From positions 1,488,001 through 1,552,000 of the forward strand of contig NZ_CP032698.1 in NCBI RefSeq assembly GCF_003627815.1: a DNA stretch of 64,000 bases. The letters are read 5' to 3'. Below are positions 25,449-33,385 of the stretch, piece by piece (positions within the stretch are counted from its first letter, which is position 1; each line of letters begins with the position of its first letter). The position numbers and the translations under genes are program-made. Source of the DNA: Streptomyces hundungensis (GTDB lineage Bacteria > Actinomycetota > Actinomycetes > Streptomycetales > Streptomycetaceae). The notes below the pieces were generated by a model, which was given only the letters and a program-made list of their open reading frames with translations, made no database searches and had not been told where the DNA came from.

Positions 25449-26294
25449 GCTTGGAACCATGGAGTTTCGAGCATCAAGATTCACCGTGAGCCGGGTACAT
25501 GTCAACGGCTGGGGCATGGTTGGGCGCAACTCGCGGGCGCGCCAGTCGGCTTGGCGCCTGATGACGAAGGCGGGGGGCGAGAGGGCCGGGCGGGCTGGGC
25601 CTGATGCTGCGTCCCGTGCCGCGACCCGCGCCGGTCTATGGGGCCGCTGTCGGCGTGCCAGCGGGGCCGAGGGCGGGGCGGCGGCTTGAACGGCCTGCGT
25701 CAGGCGGACGGCGGGGGTGGCCCGAACGGCCTGCGTCAGGCGGACGGCGGGGGGCGGCGGTGGGCGTGGGCGTGGCGGTCGCCGTGACGGTGGCGGTCGC
25801 GGTGACGCTGGCGGTGGCGGTGGCGGTCGCCGTGGTGGTGGCGGTGGGCGTGGCGGGGGCGGCGGCCGTGCGCGACGGCGGTGGCGGCGGCCGTGGCGGC
25901 GGTCGCCGGGGCGGCGGCGGTCGCCGGGGCGGTGGCGGTCGCCGGGGCGGTGGTGGCGGTCGCGGTGGCGGTCGCCGTAGCGGTGGCGGTGGCCGTCGCC
26001 GTGGCGGCCGGAGCGTGGGGTGATCGGCGGCAGTTTCGTCAACCGGGTCACACCGCCCGGCCCGCTGGGGAATGCGAACCGACCGCGGCCGGGCGTTTCC
26101 GTGGAAGTGGCCGGGTGGCCGGGCCGGGCCAGGGATGTCGGGAGCCTCCCGCCTTGTCGAGGGCGGGCCTTGCTGACGGGCGGCGGCCGGGGTGGCACGC
26201 AGACGTCCGCAGGGGCCGCGCCGTCGGCCGGCGCGGCGGCCACGCGCTGCGCACGCGCGCTCCCGAGCACCGGGCAACGGACCCGTCGACGTGG
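25449..26294. other. Intergenic stretch with low-complexity DNA, no supported gene
   Basis: About 850 bases. Reading frames here translate to Gly/Arg or Ala/Val runs and are products of the repeat (see 25688-26010). 25449-25560 should contain the GH31 promoter. 26020-26294 shows nothing recognisable. Confidence 0.6.
25688..26010. repeat. Low-complexity GGTGGCGGTCGC-type repeat tract
   Basis: Begins with two copies of a 30-base unit starting GAACGGCCTGCGTCAGGCGG, 36 bases apart (25688, 25724). It continues as about 250 bases of irregular GGTGGCG/GTCGCCG hexamer-like repeats, G-rich on the plus strand. Strongly skewed and able to form G-quadruplex or slipped structures. No gene is supported in it. 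Confidence 0.85.
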
Positions 26295-27074
26295 CTAGGG
26301 CAGCACGAACCAGTCCATGGCGAACGCCGCGGCGAGCCCCGCCACCAGCAGCCAGGAACCGAGCCGGGTGCGGCCGTTGCGGCTGAGTTCGATGACGACA
26401 CCGCAGAGGATGAGGGCGAGCCCGTACACGCCGACCACGAGCACCGAGGACTGCGTGGCCAGCCGTACGACGAGGATGATCCCCATCGCCGCCATGAGCA
26501 CCCCGGCGGCCACCATCCGAATCCGCCGGGCCTGCCACGGCGCCATGCCACGGCGCCGCTCAGGCTGGTCGCCAGCCCCCTCCAACTCGCTTGCGGATTG
26601 CGGAAGTTGTGCGACCCCACTGCCCTCGCTGCCCTCGGGGTGCGTAGGCCGCTCGGCGTGCTCGGGGGTGGCGGGGGCCGCGGAGGGCGCGGAGGCGGCC
26701 GGTTCCGTGTCCTCAAGGGCCTTGGCCGGCTCATGCGACCGCGTCGCGTCCGATCCGTCGGCAGCGTCGGCCGGCGCGGCGCTGACCGCGGGTTCGACGG
26801 GCTCGTCCGAGCCGGCGGCGTCACTCGCTGCGGCAGCCTCGGCGGCGGCATCGGCTGCGACGGGGTTGGCCGACGCGGCGGGCTCAGGCGCGGCGGCCTC
26901 AGGCGCGGCGGGCTCAGGGGCTTCGACGGCGCCCGCCTCACCCCGCGGTCTCGAAGGCCCCTCCCCCGTAGGCCCGTTCGGAGCCTGGCTCGGTACCTTC
27001 GTTTCGGGCGGCCGCGACGCTCCGCGCGCTTCCGGGGCCGCGTCCACCGCTTGTTCCTGATCCGACGTGCTCAT
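26295..27074 (-). CDS. Membrane protein with long Ala/Glu/Pro-rich cytoplasmic region
   Basis: 259 residues from ATG 27074 (MSTSDQEQ). Residues 1-170 are acidic, disordered and repetitive (APEPAAPEAAAPEPAASANP). Residues 180-255 hold three hydrophobic helices (MVAAGVLMAAMGIILVV, VVGVYGLALILCGVVIEL, LLVAGLAAAFAMDWFVL). The helices look like a conserved small actinobacterial membrane domain; the acidic part is likely fast-evolving. Function unknown. The extension to 27374 overlaps the peptidase gene and is rejected. Confidence 0.7.
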   Translation of the reverse strand: MSTSDQEQAVDAAPEARGASRPPETKVPSQAPNGPTGEGPSRPRGEAGAVEAPEPAAPEAAAPEPAASANPVAADAAAEAAAASDAAGSDEPVEPAVSAAPADAADGSDATRSHEPAKALEDTEPAASAPSAAPATPEHAERPTHPEGSEGSGVAQLPQSASELEGAGDQPERRRGMAPWQARRIRMVAAGVLMAAMGIILVVRLATQSSVLVVGVYGLALILCGVVIELSRNGRTRLGSWLLVAGLAAAFAMDWFVLP

Positions 27075-27196
27075 AAGCCCGGATCGTAATCGCTCCCCCG
27101 GGAGCTTGTTCGACGTCCCTTCCTTGACGCGGAACCGAACCCCCGCGTGCGACGGCCCCGCGCGCAGAGCCGTCGGTGAACCGGGCCGGGGCCGGG

Positions 27197-28102
27197 TCAG
27201 CCCGCCAGGCGTGCGAGGGCGAGGGCGTGGGCCCGGTCGAGGGCGTCGGTGGCGGCGCAGGGGACGTCCGGCTGTACGCCCTTGCCCTCCCAGTTCGTGC
27301 TGGAGACGGGGTTGACGGCGCGGCCGACGGGCACGGTGGCTTCGAGGTGGGGGTGCACGGTCCAGCCCTGGCACGGGTGTGCGCCACCGCGGCTGGGCTC
27401 GCCGACGACTACGGCGCGCCCGAGCTGTTGCAGGTCGTACGCCAACTCCTCGGCGGCGGAGAAGGTGCTGGTGCTGGACAGCACGTACAACGGCTTGCTG
27501 CCGCCGAAGCGCGCGCCGGGAACGTGCGGCAGGCTCCAGGACTGCTCGCTGCGCTCGCCCCGACGCCAGTACATGGTGTTGAGGTGGGTGCGCTCGTCGA
27601 GGAGGTAGCTACAGACGAAGGCGACCGCGTCCGGGTCACCGCCCCGGTTCGCGCGCAGGTCGACTATCAGGGCCTGGGCGCGGGAGGCGAGAGTGAGCGC
27701 CGCGCTCAGCGGTTCGGCGGCCCACTCCAGCGGAAACAGCATCGGTGCCAACTCCACCACGGCGACACCTCCGTCGAGCAACTGCACCCGGGGCGCCCCG
27801 CCCAGTGAGGCGTCGAAGTCCCGGCGCATGGACTCCAGCGTCGCCGCCCCCTCCTTCGTGGGGACCGGATCGACGTGGTGCTTGAGTCTCAGGTGGCGGT
27901 CGCCGTTCACGGACTGGAGGTCCGCGGTGACCAGGCCCGCGAGTTCCTCGGCGGCCTCGACGTCATAGGCCCCTTCGGCGAGGCGCCGTCGCAGCAGGCC
28001 GGCGAGTTGCTCGGCCACCTCGGGGAAAACGTAGTGCTCGGTCAGCAGCCGGGCCGTCTCGTCGATGACAGGAGCGGGCTCAAGCTTCGTCAGGGTCGTC
28101 AT
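27197..28102 (-). CDS. S41 family (IRBP/tail-specific protease-like) peptidase
   Basis: 301 residues from ATG 28102. The N-terminal helical part (EHYVFPEVAEQLAGLLRRRL) and the S41 core ALIVDLRANRGGDPDAVAFV are clear. The catalytic serine region is LSSTSTFSAAEELAYDLQQL, followed by VVVGEPSRGGAHP and PVSSTNWEGKGVQPDV. The length and motifs fit the IRBP-like subgroup (N-terminal domain plus S41), not the PDZ-containing Ctp proteases. No signal peptide is seen, so it may be cytoplasmic. Substrate unknown. Confidence 0.88.
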   Translation of the reverse strand: MTTLTKLEPAPVIDETARLLTEHYVFPEVAEQLAGLLRRRLAEGAYDVEAAEELAGLVTADLQSVNGDRHLRLKHHVDPVPTKEGAATLESMRRDFDASLGGAPRVQLLDGGVAVVELAPMLFPLEWAAEPLSAALTLASRAQALIVDLRANRGGDPDAVAFVCSYLLDERTHLNTMYWRRGERSEQSWSLPHVPGARFGGSKPLYVLSSTSTFSAAEELAYDLQQLGRAVVVGEPSRGGAHPCQGWTVHPHLEATVPVGRAVNPVSSTNWEGKGVQPDVPCAATDALDRAHALALARLAG

Positions 28103-28189
28103 GGCAGGGAGTAGAGCATCGTGCCGCCGAATGATCAAAGCGTTTGTACGGTCTCGGCGTGCGTCACCAGGGCCCCCGCGCACGGCGTA

Positions 28190-28232
28190 CTGGTGGCGCT
28201 GATCGGCAAGTTCCGCCGATCAGCGCCACCAG
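28190..28232 (-). terminator. Strong terminator of the CAP-propeller gene
   Basis: 18-bp perfect stem CTGGTGGCGCTGATCGGC (28190-28207) with its complement at 28215-28232 and a 7-base loop. It lies between the stop of the CAP gene (28311) and the start of the peptidase gene. The longest perfect hairpin I noticed in the window. Confidence 0.8.
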
Positions 28233-28310
28233 CTGCCGCGGTTTCCGCGGCCTCCGCGGCCTCCGCGTAACTGCGGTGCCTGCGGGACCAGTTCGAGCAG
28301 CGGCCAACGG

Positions 28311-29390
28311 TCAGTCCGCGAAGACCTGATCGCGTGTCGAGTCCCAGAACAGCTGCTTGATGGCGCCGTCCTTGCCGCGGTAGAAGGCATGTTGCTGATC
28401 GGGCCACACCAGAGTGGCCGGGGTGTCCGAGACGTCGGGGGTCACATGTGCCTTCGCGGTCCAGTCGTCGGCGAACACCTGGTTCTTGCCGGAGTCCCAG
28501 AACAGATGCTTCAAACTCCCGTCCGTACCGCGGTAGAACACGTGCTGCTGGTTCGGCCACGCCAACGTCGCCGGATCGCCGGCCACATCGGCACCCACAT
28601 GCGCCTTCGCGCTCCAGTCATCCGCGAACACCTGGTTCTTTCCGGAATCCCAGAACACGTGCTTCAAACTCCCGTCCGTACCGCGGTAGAAGACGTGTTG
28701 CTGGTTCGGCCACGCCAACGTCGCCGGATCACCAGCGACATCAGCGCCTCCATTCGCTTTCGCGGTCCAATTGTCCGCGAATACCTGGTTGGTGCCCGCA
28801 TCCCAGAACAGGTGCTTCAGGCTGCCGTCCGTGCTGCGGTAGAACACGTGCTGCTGGTTCGGCCACACCAACGTCGCCGGTGTACCCGCGACATCCGGAG
28901 CCACATGAGCCTTGGCGGTCCAGTCGTCGGCGAACACCTGGTTCTTGCCGGAGTCCCAGAACAGGTGCTTCAAACTCCCGTCCGTACTGCGGTAGAACAC
29001 GTGCTGCTGATTGTTCGCCACCAATGTCACCGGATCTCCCGCGACATCAGCACCCACACCCGCCTTCGCAGTCCAATTGTCCGCGAACACCTGGTTCTTG
29101 GCGGAATCCCAGAACAGATGCTTCAGACTGCCGTCCGTACTGCGGTAGAAGACGTGCTGCTGGTTCGGCCACACCATGGTCGCCGGCGTACCCACGACAT
29201 CGGAGGCCACGCCCGCCTTCACGGTCCAATCGTCCGCGAACACCTGGTTCTTCGTGGAATCCCAGAACAGGTGCTTCAGACTCCCGTCCGTGCCGCGGTA
29301 GAAGACGTGCTGCTGGTTCGGCCACACCAAGGTGGCCGGCTTGCCCGCGACATCGGCGGCCGTGTGCGCCTTCGCGTTCCAGTCACCCGG
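28311..29390. repeat. Seven tandem 153-bp repeats within the CAP-propeller gene
   Basis: The 51-codon repeat is highly similar at DNA level between copies (for example the stretch encoding NQQHVFYR is nearly invariant). This indicates recent amplification or gene conversion. It is a likely site of copy-number change and assembly error. Confidence 0.85.
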
Positions 29391-30113
29391 CGCCGGCGCC
29401 ACCTGCCCACCGGGCGGAATGGCGCGCTGACCGTAGATATTTCCGGCCGGCGCGTACCGGCACACGAGAATCCACCCGGTGCCACCCGACACGGGTACGC
29501 CCTCTTTTACGCCGCAGCCGATCGAGGTGGTGACCGATCCGGGGGCCATCCAGATCATCTGGGAGTAGTGGCCCCACGCACGGCGATTGGTGTCGGGGGC
29601 CGGGTTGGCCGCGACCACAGCGTTGTCATCCGCGTCGAATTTGGCCTTCTCCGCGATCCAGCTGTAGCTCACCGAGGGGTCGACCGCGACGGCGGGATGC
29701 GCGGGAACAGGGGTGCCGTTGAGGAGATTCTCGCCCTCGTTGCCGTTCTTGTCGCGATCGCTGTGAACGAGCCCGCCGTTCGCACTGGACGCCGGGTCGT
29801 CCGCCCAAGCCTGTGCGTCACAGGCGAGCTTGGGATTCCAGGTGACGGAAACGAGGGACAGCCCGGGGTTGTATTTCTTGATGGCTTCCTGCCGCGCTTC
29901 GTTGTGGCCACGGACGAGGGCATCGGCATCCGACGCGCTGATCTGCGAGCCCGTCCCGGGAGGAGGGTCGTCGGACGGGCACGTAGCAGATTTGACGGGG
30001 GAGGCAGGCGCCGAAGCGGGCTGCGCAGGTGCGGCCGAGGCGGCCGACATCGGGCCCATCAGAACAAGACCGCACACTATGGCGGCCGCCGTTACGAATG
30101 AGTTCGGTTTCAT
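28311..30113 (-). CDS. Secreted CAP/SCP-domain protein with seven-repeat, probable beta-propeller lectin domain
   Basis: 600 residues from ATG 30113 with GGAG upstream. Signal peptide 1-28 ends MSAASAA. Residues about 55-225 are a CAP (CRISP/Antigen 5/PR-1) domain: VRGHNEARQ, GGLVHSDRDKNGNEGENLLN and WGHYSQMIWMAPGSV, with the His-Glu-His set, plus GWILVCRYAPAGN. Residues about 243-600 are seven near-identical 51-residue repeats, each with WPNQQHVFYRGTDGSLKH, LFWDS and QVFADDWTAK. The repeat resembles PLL/DUF346-type blades, so a seven-bladed sugar-binding propeller is the best guess. Likely a surface or extracellular binding protein. Confidence 0.85.
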   Translation of the reverse strand: MKPNSFVTAAAIVCGLVLMGPMSAASAAPAQPASAPASPVKSATCPSDDPPPGTGSQISASDADALVRGHNEARQEAIKKYNPGLSLVSVTWNPKLACDAQAWADDPASSANGGLVHSDRDKNGNEGENLLNGTPVPAHPAVAVDPSVSYSWIAEKAKFDADDNAVVAANPAPDTNRRAWGHYSQMIWMAPGSVTTSIGCGVKEGVPVSGGTGWILVCRYAPAGNIYGQRAIPPGGQVAPAPGDWNAKAHTAADVAGKPATLVWPNQQHVFYRGTDGSLKHLFWDSTKNQVFADDWTVKAGVASDVVGTPATMVWPNQQHVFYRSTDGSLKHLFWDSAKNQVFADNWTAKAGVGADVAGDPVTLVANNQQHVFYRSTDGSLKHLFWDSGKNQVFADDWTAKAHVAPDVAGTPATLVWPNQQHVFYRSTDGSLKHLFWDAGTNQVFADNWTAKANGGADVAGDPATLAWPNQQHVFYRGTDGSLKHVFWDSGKNQVFADDWSAKAHVGADVAGDPATLAWPNQQHVFYRGTDGSLKHLFWDSGKNQVFADDWTAKAHVTPDVSDTPATLVWPDQQHAFYRGKDGAIKQLFWDSTRDQVFAD

Positions 30114-30423
30114 CGAGCGCTCCGATACGGATTGCACGGGAGGCCGGAATGCCGGGAGGCAGGAAGGCACGGGTGCAGGAATGCCGGGCTGCCGGAATGG
30201 CGCGATGCCGAGAAGTCGAAGGTCGGGCTCGGGCCGAACTCGGGCTCGGGCTCGGGCTAGGGCTCGGGCTCGGCGTGATCGTCGCGCACGTGGAACGACG
30301 ACATCATGTTCGCCCGTTTGGCCTACGCCTGCGCGTCCAGCGCCCGGTCGATTGCTCCATTCGGGCGCTTTTACCCTGACAATCTAGACATTTCCTCATC
30401 GCGTCGCTACAGTGCGGCGCTTT
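30114..30423. other. Intergenic region with short direct repeats
   Basis: Holds the CAP-gene promoter side. 30225-30272 has about six GGGCTC hexamers (CGGGCTCGGGCTCGGGCT), and 30140-30200 has repeated GGAATGCCGGG elements. No gene seen. Confidence 0.55.
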
Positions 30424-32439
30424 TCAACCCCGCTGGCCGTCTTGGCGCCGCACCACAAGAACGGCCCGGTCGTCGACATGGCCGGTCAGGGAGTCGTCCT
30501 GTGCCATCAGGACGTCCGCCAGCTTCCCGAGTGGCCCCTCGCGATGGCGGTCGGTCGCGGCGCAGACGTCGGCCAGGCCGTCGTCGACGGGCAGTCGGGG
30601 GCCCTCCACCAGGCCGTCGGTGACCAGGGCGAGCACATCTCCGGGGGCCAACTCCATTGCGTGGACGGGGAATTCACTGCGGGCGAGCACCCCCAGGGGC
30701 AGCCCGCCCGGGCACTCGCGGACCCGCGCTCCGTCCTGCGCGGCGTGCACCAGGGGGACGTGTCCGGCCCGCGCCGTCAGAGCCTCCCCCTCCGGGGTGA
30801 GCAGGACGTACAGGCAGGTCGCGAAGACGGGCAGGCGCATCTGGAGCATGAGGTCGTTGGTGCGGGCCAGCACCCGGTCGGGGGCGGGCTCCTGCCAGGC
30901 GTAGGCGTGCATCGCCGTGCGTATCTGGCCCATCAGGGCGGCGGCCTGCACGTTGTGGCCCTGGACGTCGCCGATGATGCAGGCCGTGCTGCCGTCGGGC
31001 AGGGCGATCACGTCGTACCAGTCGCCGCCCACGTCCAGGCCCTGATGCGCGGGGCTGTAGCGGGCCTCGACCTCGTACCCCGTGACGGTCGGCAGCGTGG
31101 CGGGCAGCAGGTTGCGCTGTACCGTCGCGGCCAGCTCGGTGCGGGCGGACTGGAGCCGGATGCGCTCCCACGCCTGGCCCGCGACATCGGCCATCACCCC
31201 GACCAGGGTCCGCTCCTGGGGGGAGAGGTCGTGCGGCCGGTCGAAGGTGACGACCCAGCCCCCGAGCGGGGCGGCACCCTGGCCGCGGAGCGGAATCATG
31301 ATGAACGAGGAGGCGGACGTGGCGTCCAGCAGACTGTGCGCCTGCGGCCACGAGCGCCGGTAGTCGTCCCGGGTGGCGATGAACAGGGGTCTTCCGGTGC
31401 GGATCGCCTCGGTCAGCGGCTTGGGGGCGTCCAGCGGGAGCCCGTGCAGGGAACGGGCCAGCGCGGGATCGATGCCGTCCCCGAACGTCACCCGCAGCCG
31501 CCCCTCCTCGACGAACGCCAACAGCGTGCCGGTGCCCCCGAACGCCGGGGCGACGCGGTTCAGGATCGCGGCGGTGAGTTCGTCCTCCGTCGCGGCCCCG
31601 ACGAACGCGGCGGCGAGCTGCTGGACGAGGTCGACGCGCCGCTGGGCATCCGCGTGCGCCTTGACGAGCGTCTGGTGGCGTTCCACGGCCGCGGTCGTGT
31701 TGGTCGTGGTCCCCACGACGCGCCGCCCGCCGTCGAAGCCGAACCGCACGAGGCGCGCGAGGGTGCGCAGCCAGTGCAGCCGGCCCTGCTCGTCCGGCAT
31801 CCGGAAGTCGACGTCCACCTGCTGGGTCTCACCTCTGCGCAGCGCCCAGAACGCGTCCCGCACGCGCGCCACGTCCTCGGCGTGCACCCGGTCGAAGAGC
31901 TCGGCGAGCGGCATCCGGTCGCCGGGCCCCATGCCGTTGTACAGGCGCTCCCCGTCGAGCCAGCTGAAACGGTCGGCCTCCTCGTCGTAGACCCACAGCG
32001 AGTGATCGGCCAGTACGGTCATGGAGCGCAGCGCCTCCCAGTGCAGCCACTCCCCCTGTTCCTCCTCCTCGATCTCCACCAGCAGCGCGGGCGGCCCGGC
32101 GCCGCGCATGTCCAGCCGGCGGGCGGAGGTCATACAGATGACGGTGCCGTGGGGATGCGCGTACTCGACCGGCTGGCGGTAGGTGCGCCCCTCGCCCCGG
32201 ATCGCGTCCAGCAGCAACTGACGCGAGATGGAGGCGCTGCTCGGCGCCACCAGGTCGGAGAAGGTCCGGTGCGGTGTGACCTCGTCCAGCAGAACCTTCC
32301 GGGCGCGCGGGCTGGCACACATGAGGTCCGCCGCTCCGGCGGGCGTGGTGGCGGGTTCGAGCATCATCCACATGCCGTCGAGAGGGAGCGCCTCCTGCAA
32401 CGGGCAGGCTTGGAATGTGGTGTCTGCACACATGGACAT
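30424..32439 (-). CDS. PAS/GAF-domain SpoIIE-type PP2C serine phosphatase
   Basis: 671 residues; ATG 32439 (MSMCAD) preferred over TTG 32448, though no strong RBS precedes either. Residues about 125-245 are a PAS domain (ALRSMTVLADHSLWVYDEEA to MPDEQGRLHWLRTLARLVRF). Residues about 255-425 are a GAF domain (LVQQLAAAFVGAATEDELTA). Residues about 435-665 are the SpoIIE/RsbU PP2C domain with metal-binding DVGGDWYDVIAL, IIGDVQGHNVQAAALMGQIR, LVTDGLVEG and VDDRAVLVV. It likely dephosphorylates an anti-sigma-factor antagonist in response to a sensed signal; no such partner gene is adjacent. Confidence 0.92.
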   Translation of the reverse strand: MSMCADTTFQACPLQEALPLDGMWMMLEPATTPAGAADLMCASPRARKVLLDEVTPHRTFSDLVAPSSASISRQLLLDAIRGEGRTYRQPVEYAHPHGTVICMTSARRLDMRGAGPPALLVEIEEEEQGEWLHWEALRSMTVLADHSLWVYDEEADRFSWLDGERLYNGMGPGDRMPLAELFDRVHAEDVARVRDAFWALRRGETQQVDVDFRMPDEQGRLHWLRTLARLVRFGFDGGRRVVGTTTNTTAAVERHQTLVKAHADAQRRVDLVQQLAAAFVGAATEDELTAAILNRVAPAFGGTGTLLAFVEEGRLRVTFGDGIDPALARSLHGLPLDAPKPLTEAIRTGRPLFIATRDDYRRSWPQAHSLLDATSASSFIMIPLRGQGAAPLGGWVVTFDRPHDLSPQERTLVGVMADVAGQAWERIRLQSARTELAATVQRNLLPATLPTVTGYEVEARYSPAHQGLDVGGDWYDVIALPDGSTACIIGDVQGHNVQAAALMGQIRTAMHAYAWQEPAPDRVLARTNDLMLQMRLPVFATCLYVLLTPEGEALTARAGHVPLVHAAQDGARVRECPGGLPLGVLARSEFPVHAMELAPGDVLALVTDGLVEGPRLPVDDGLADVCAATDRHREGPLGKLADVLMAQDDSLTGHVDDRAVLVVRRQDGQRG

Positions 32440-32648
32440 CGATCTCAAGAGCGGGCGGACGGGTGGCCCTGCCTACGGGCGGGTTTCCCATCCCAGCCGA
32501 CATCGGCCCCCGATGGCGGATGCGAAGGTCACGACCCTTCGGGCCGAAAGTCCCTCGCGGACGCACCCGGTGCCTCGCCGGTGAACCATGAGCCGGAACT
32601 GCCCGGGACCGGGTCCAGGGAATGGTGGTCGGCGCCGAGAAACGGGTC

Positions 32649-32682
32649 AGGGCCGGTCTCGGATTTCTCCGAAACCGGCCCT
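32649..32682 (-). terminator. Terminator of tRNA-Pro copy 2
   Basis: 9-bp stem AGGGCCGGT (32649-32657) with ACCGGCCCT (32674-32682), about 20 bases past the tRNA 3' end. The sequence differs from the terminator of copy 1 although position and shape are the same. Confidence 0.7.
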
Positions 32683-32694
32683 GACCTCGACTCT

Positions 32695-32821
<127 letters not shown>

Positions 32822-32886
32822 AATACCGCACTTCCCCGGGTGGTCACGAACCCCTTTCCCGGAGCGCGCGCCGTCAGGGCCCGGTC

Positions 32887-33237
32887 TCAGCCACCCGGCG
32901 CCGGGTGTGCGTCGAGGAGCTTGCGCGGGGCGGCCTGGCGCCAGGAGTCGGTCAGGATCGCGGACAGTTCGGCGTCTCCGTCGAGCGCGGCGAGCCGGAC
33001 CCGCAGCCAGGCGTAGTTCTCGTCGTGCCCCTCCCGCAGGAAGAACTTGTCGGGCTCGGCGGCGATCAGCTCCTCCCGGTCCTCCTTCGGGCACTTCACG
33101 CCCACCCAGGCGTCGTCGTCGCCGAGGGAGGCGAAGATCTTTCCCGCGACCCGGAAGGTGGGCCTGCCCCAGGCGAGCTTCTCCGCCGCCTCGGGAAGCG
33201 CGAGCGCGATACGGCGTACGTCGTCGGCGTTGGCCAT
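32887..33237 (-). CDS. MmcQ/YjbR family protein
   Basis: 116 residues, full length for the family. It shows DDVRRIALALPEAAEKLAWG, RPTFRVAGKIFASLGDDDAW and VKCPKEDREELIAAEPDKFF, then HDENYAWLRVRLAALD. YjbR proteins have a CyaY-like fold with a double-wing DNA-binding shape; cellular role unknown. Stands alone beside the second tRNA-Pro. Confidence 0.9.
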   Translation of the reverse strand: MANADDVRRIALALPEAAEKLAWGRPTFRVAGKIFASLGDDDAWVGVKCPKEDREELIAAEPDKFFLREGHDENYAWLRVRLAALDGDAELSAILTDSWRQAAPRKLLDAHPAPGG

Positions 33238-33385
33238 GGAAGAACCGTACGCCGCGCCACTGACAGCGGCCCCGGTGAAGGAGAGGAGCGCGGCGCGGAG
33301 CGGGGTGCAGCCCCGTCCGTCCTGCGCTCAACTGCGGCGTCGTCACGCCGGTCCCGATCCGGGTCGCGGTGAGCCCGCCCTTCGC

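Noticed and set aside
25604..26023. Gly/Arg-rich protein of 139 residues in the repeat tract
   Set aside because: Pure repeat translation, several frames open at once, no RBS.
25395..26270. N-terminal extension of the GH31 frame by almost 300 residues
   Set aside because: The extension is Pro/Arg-rich translation of the low-complexity tract, and the signal peptide with RBS places the start at 25394 (or 25448).
30171..30423. Small Arg-rich frames over the GGGCTC repeats
   Set aside because: They are repeat-driven, with no RBS or homologue-like motif.
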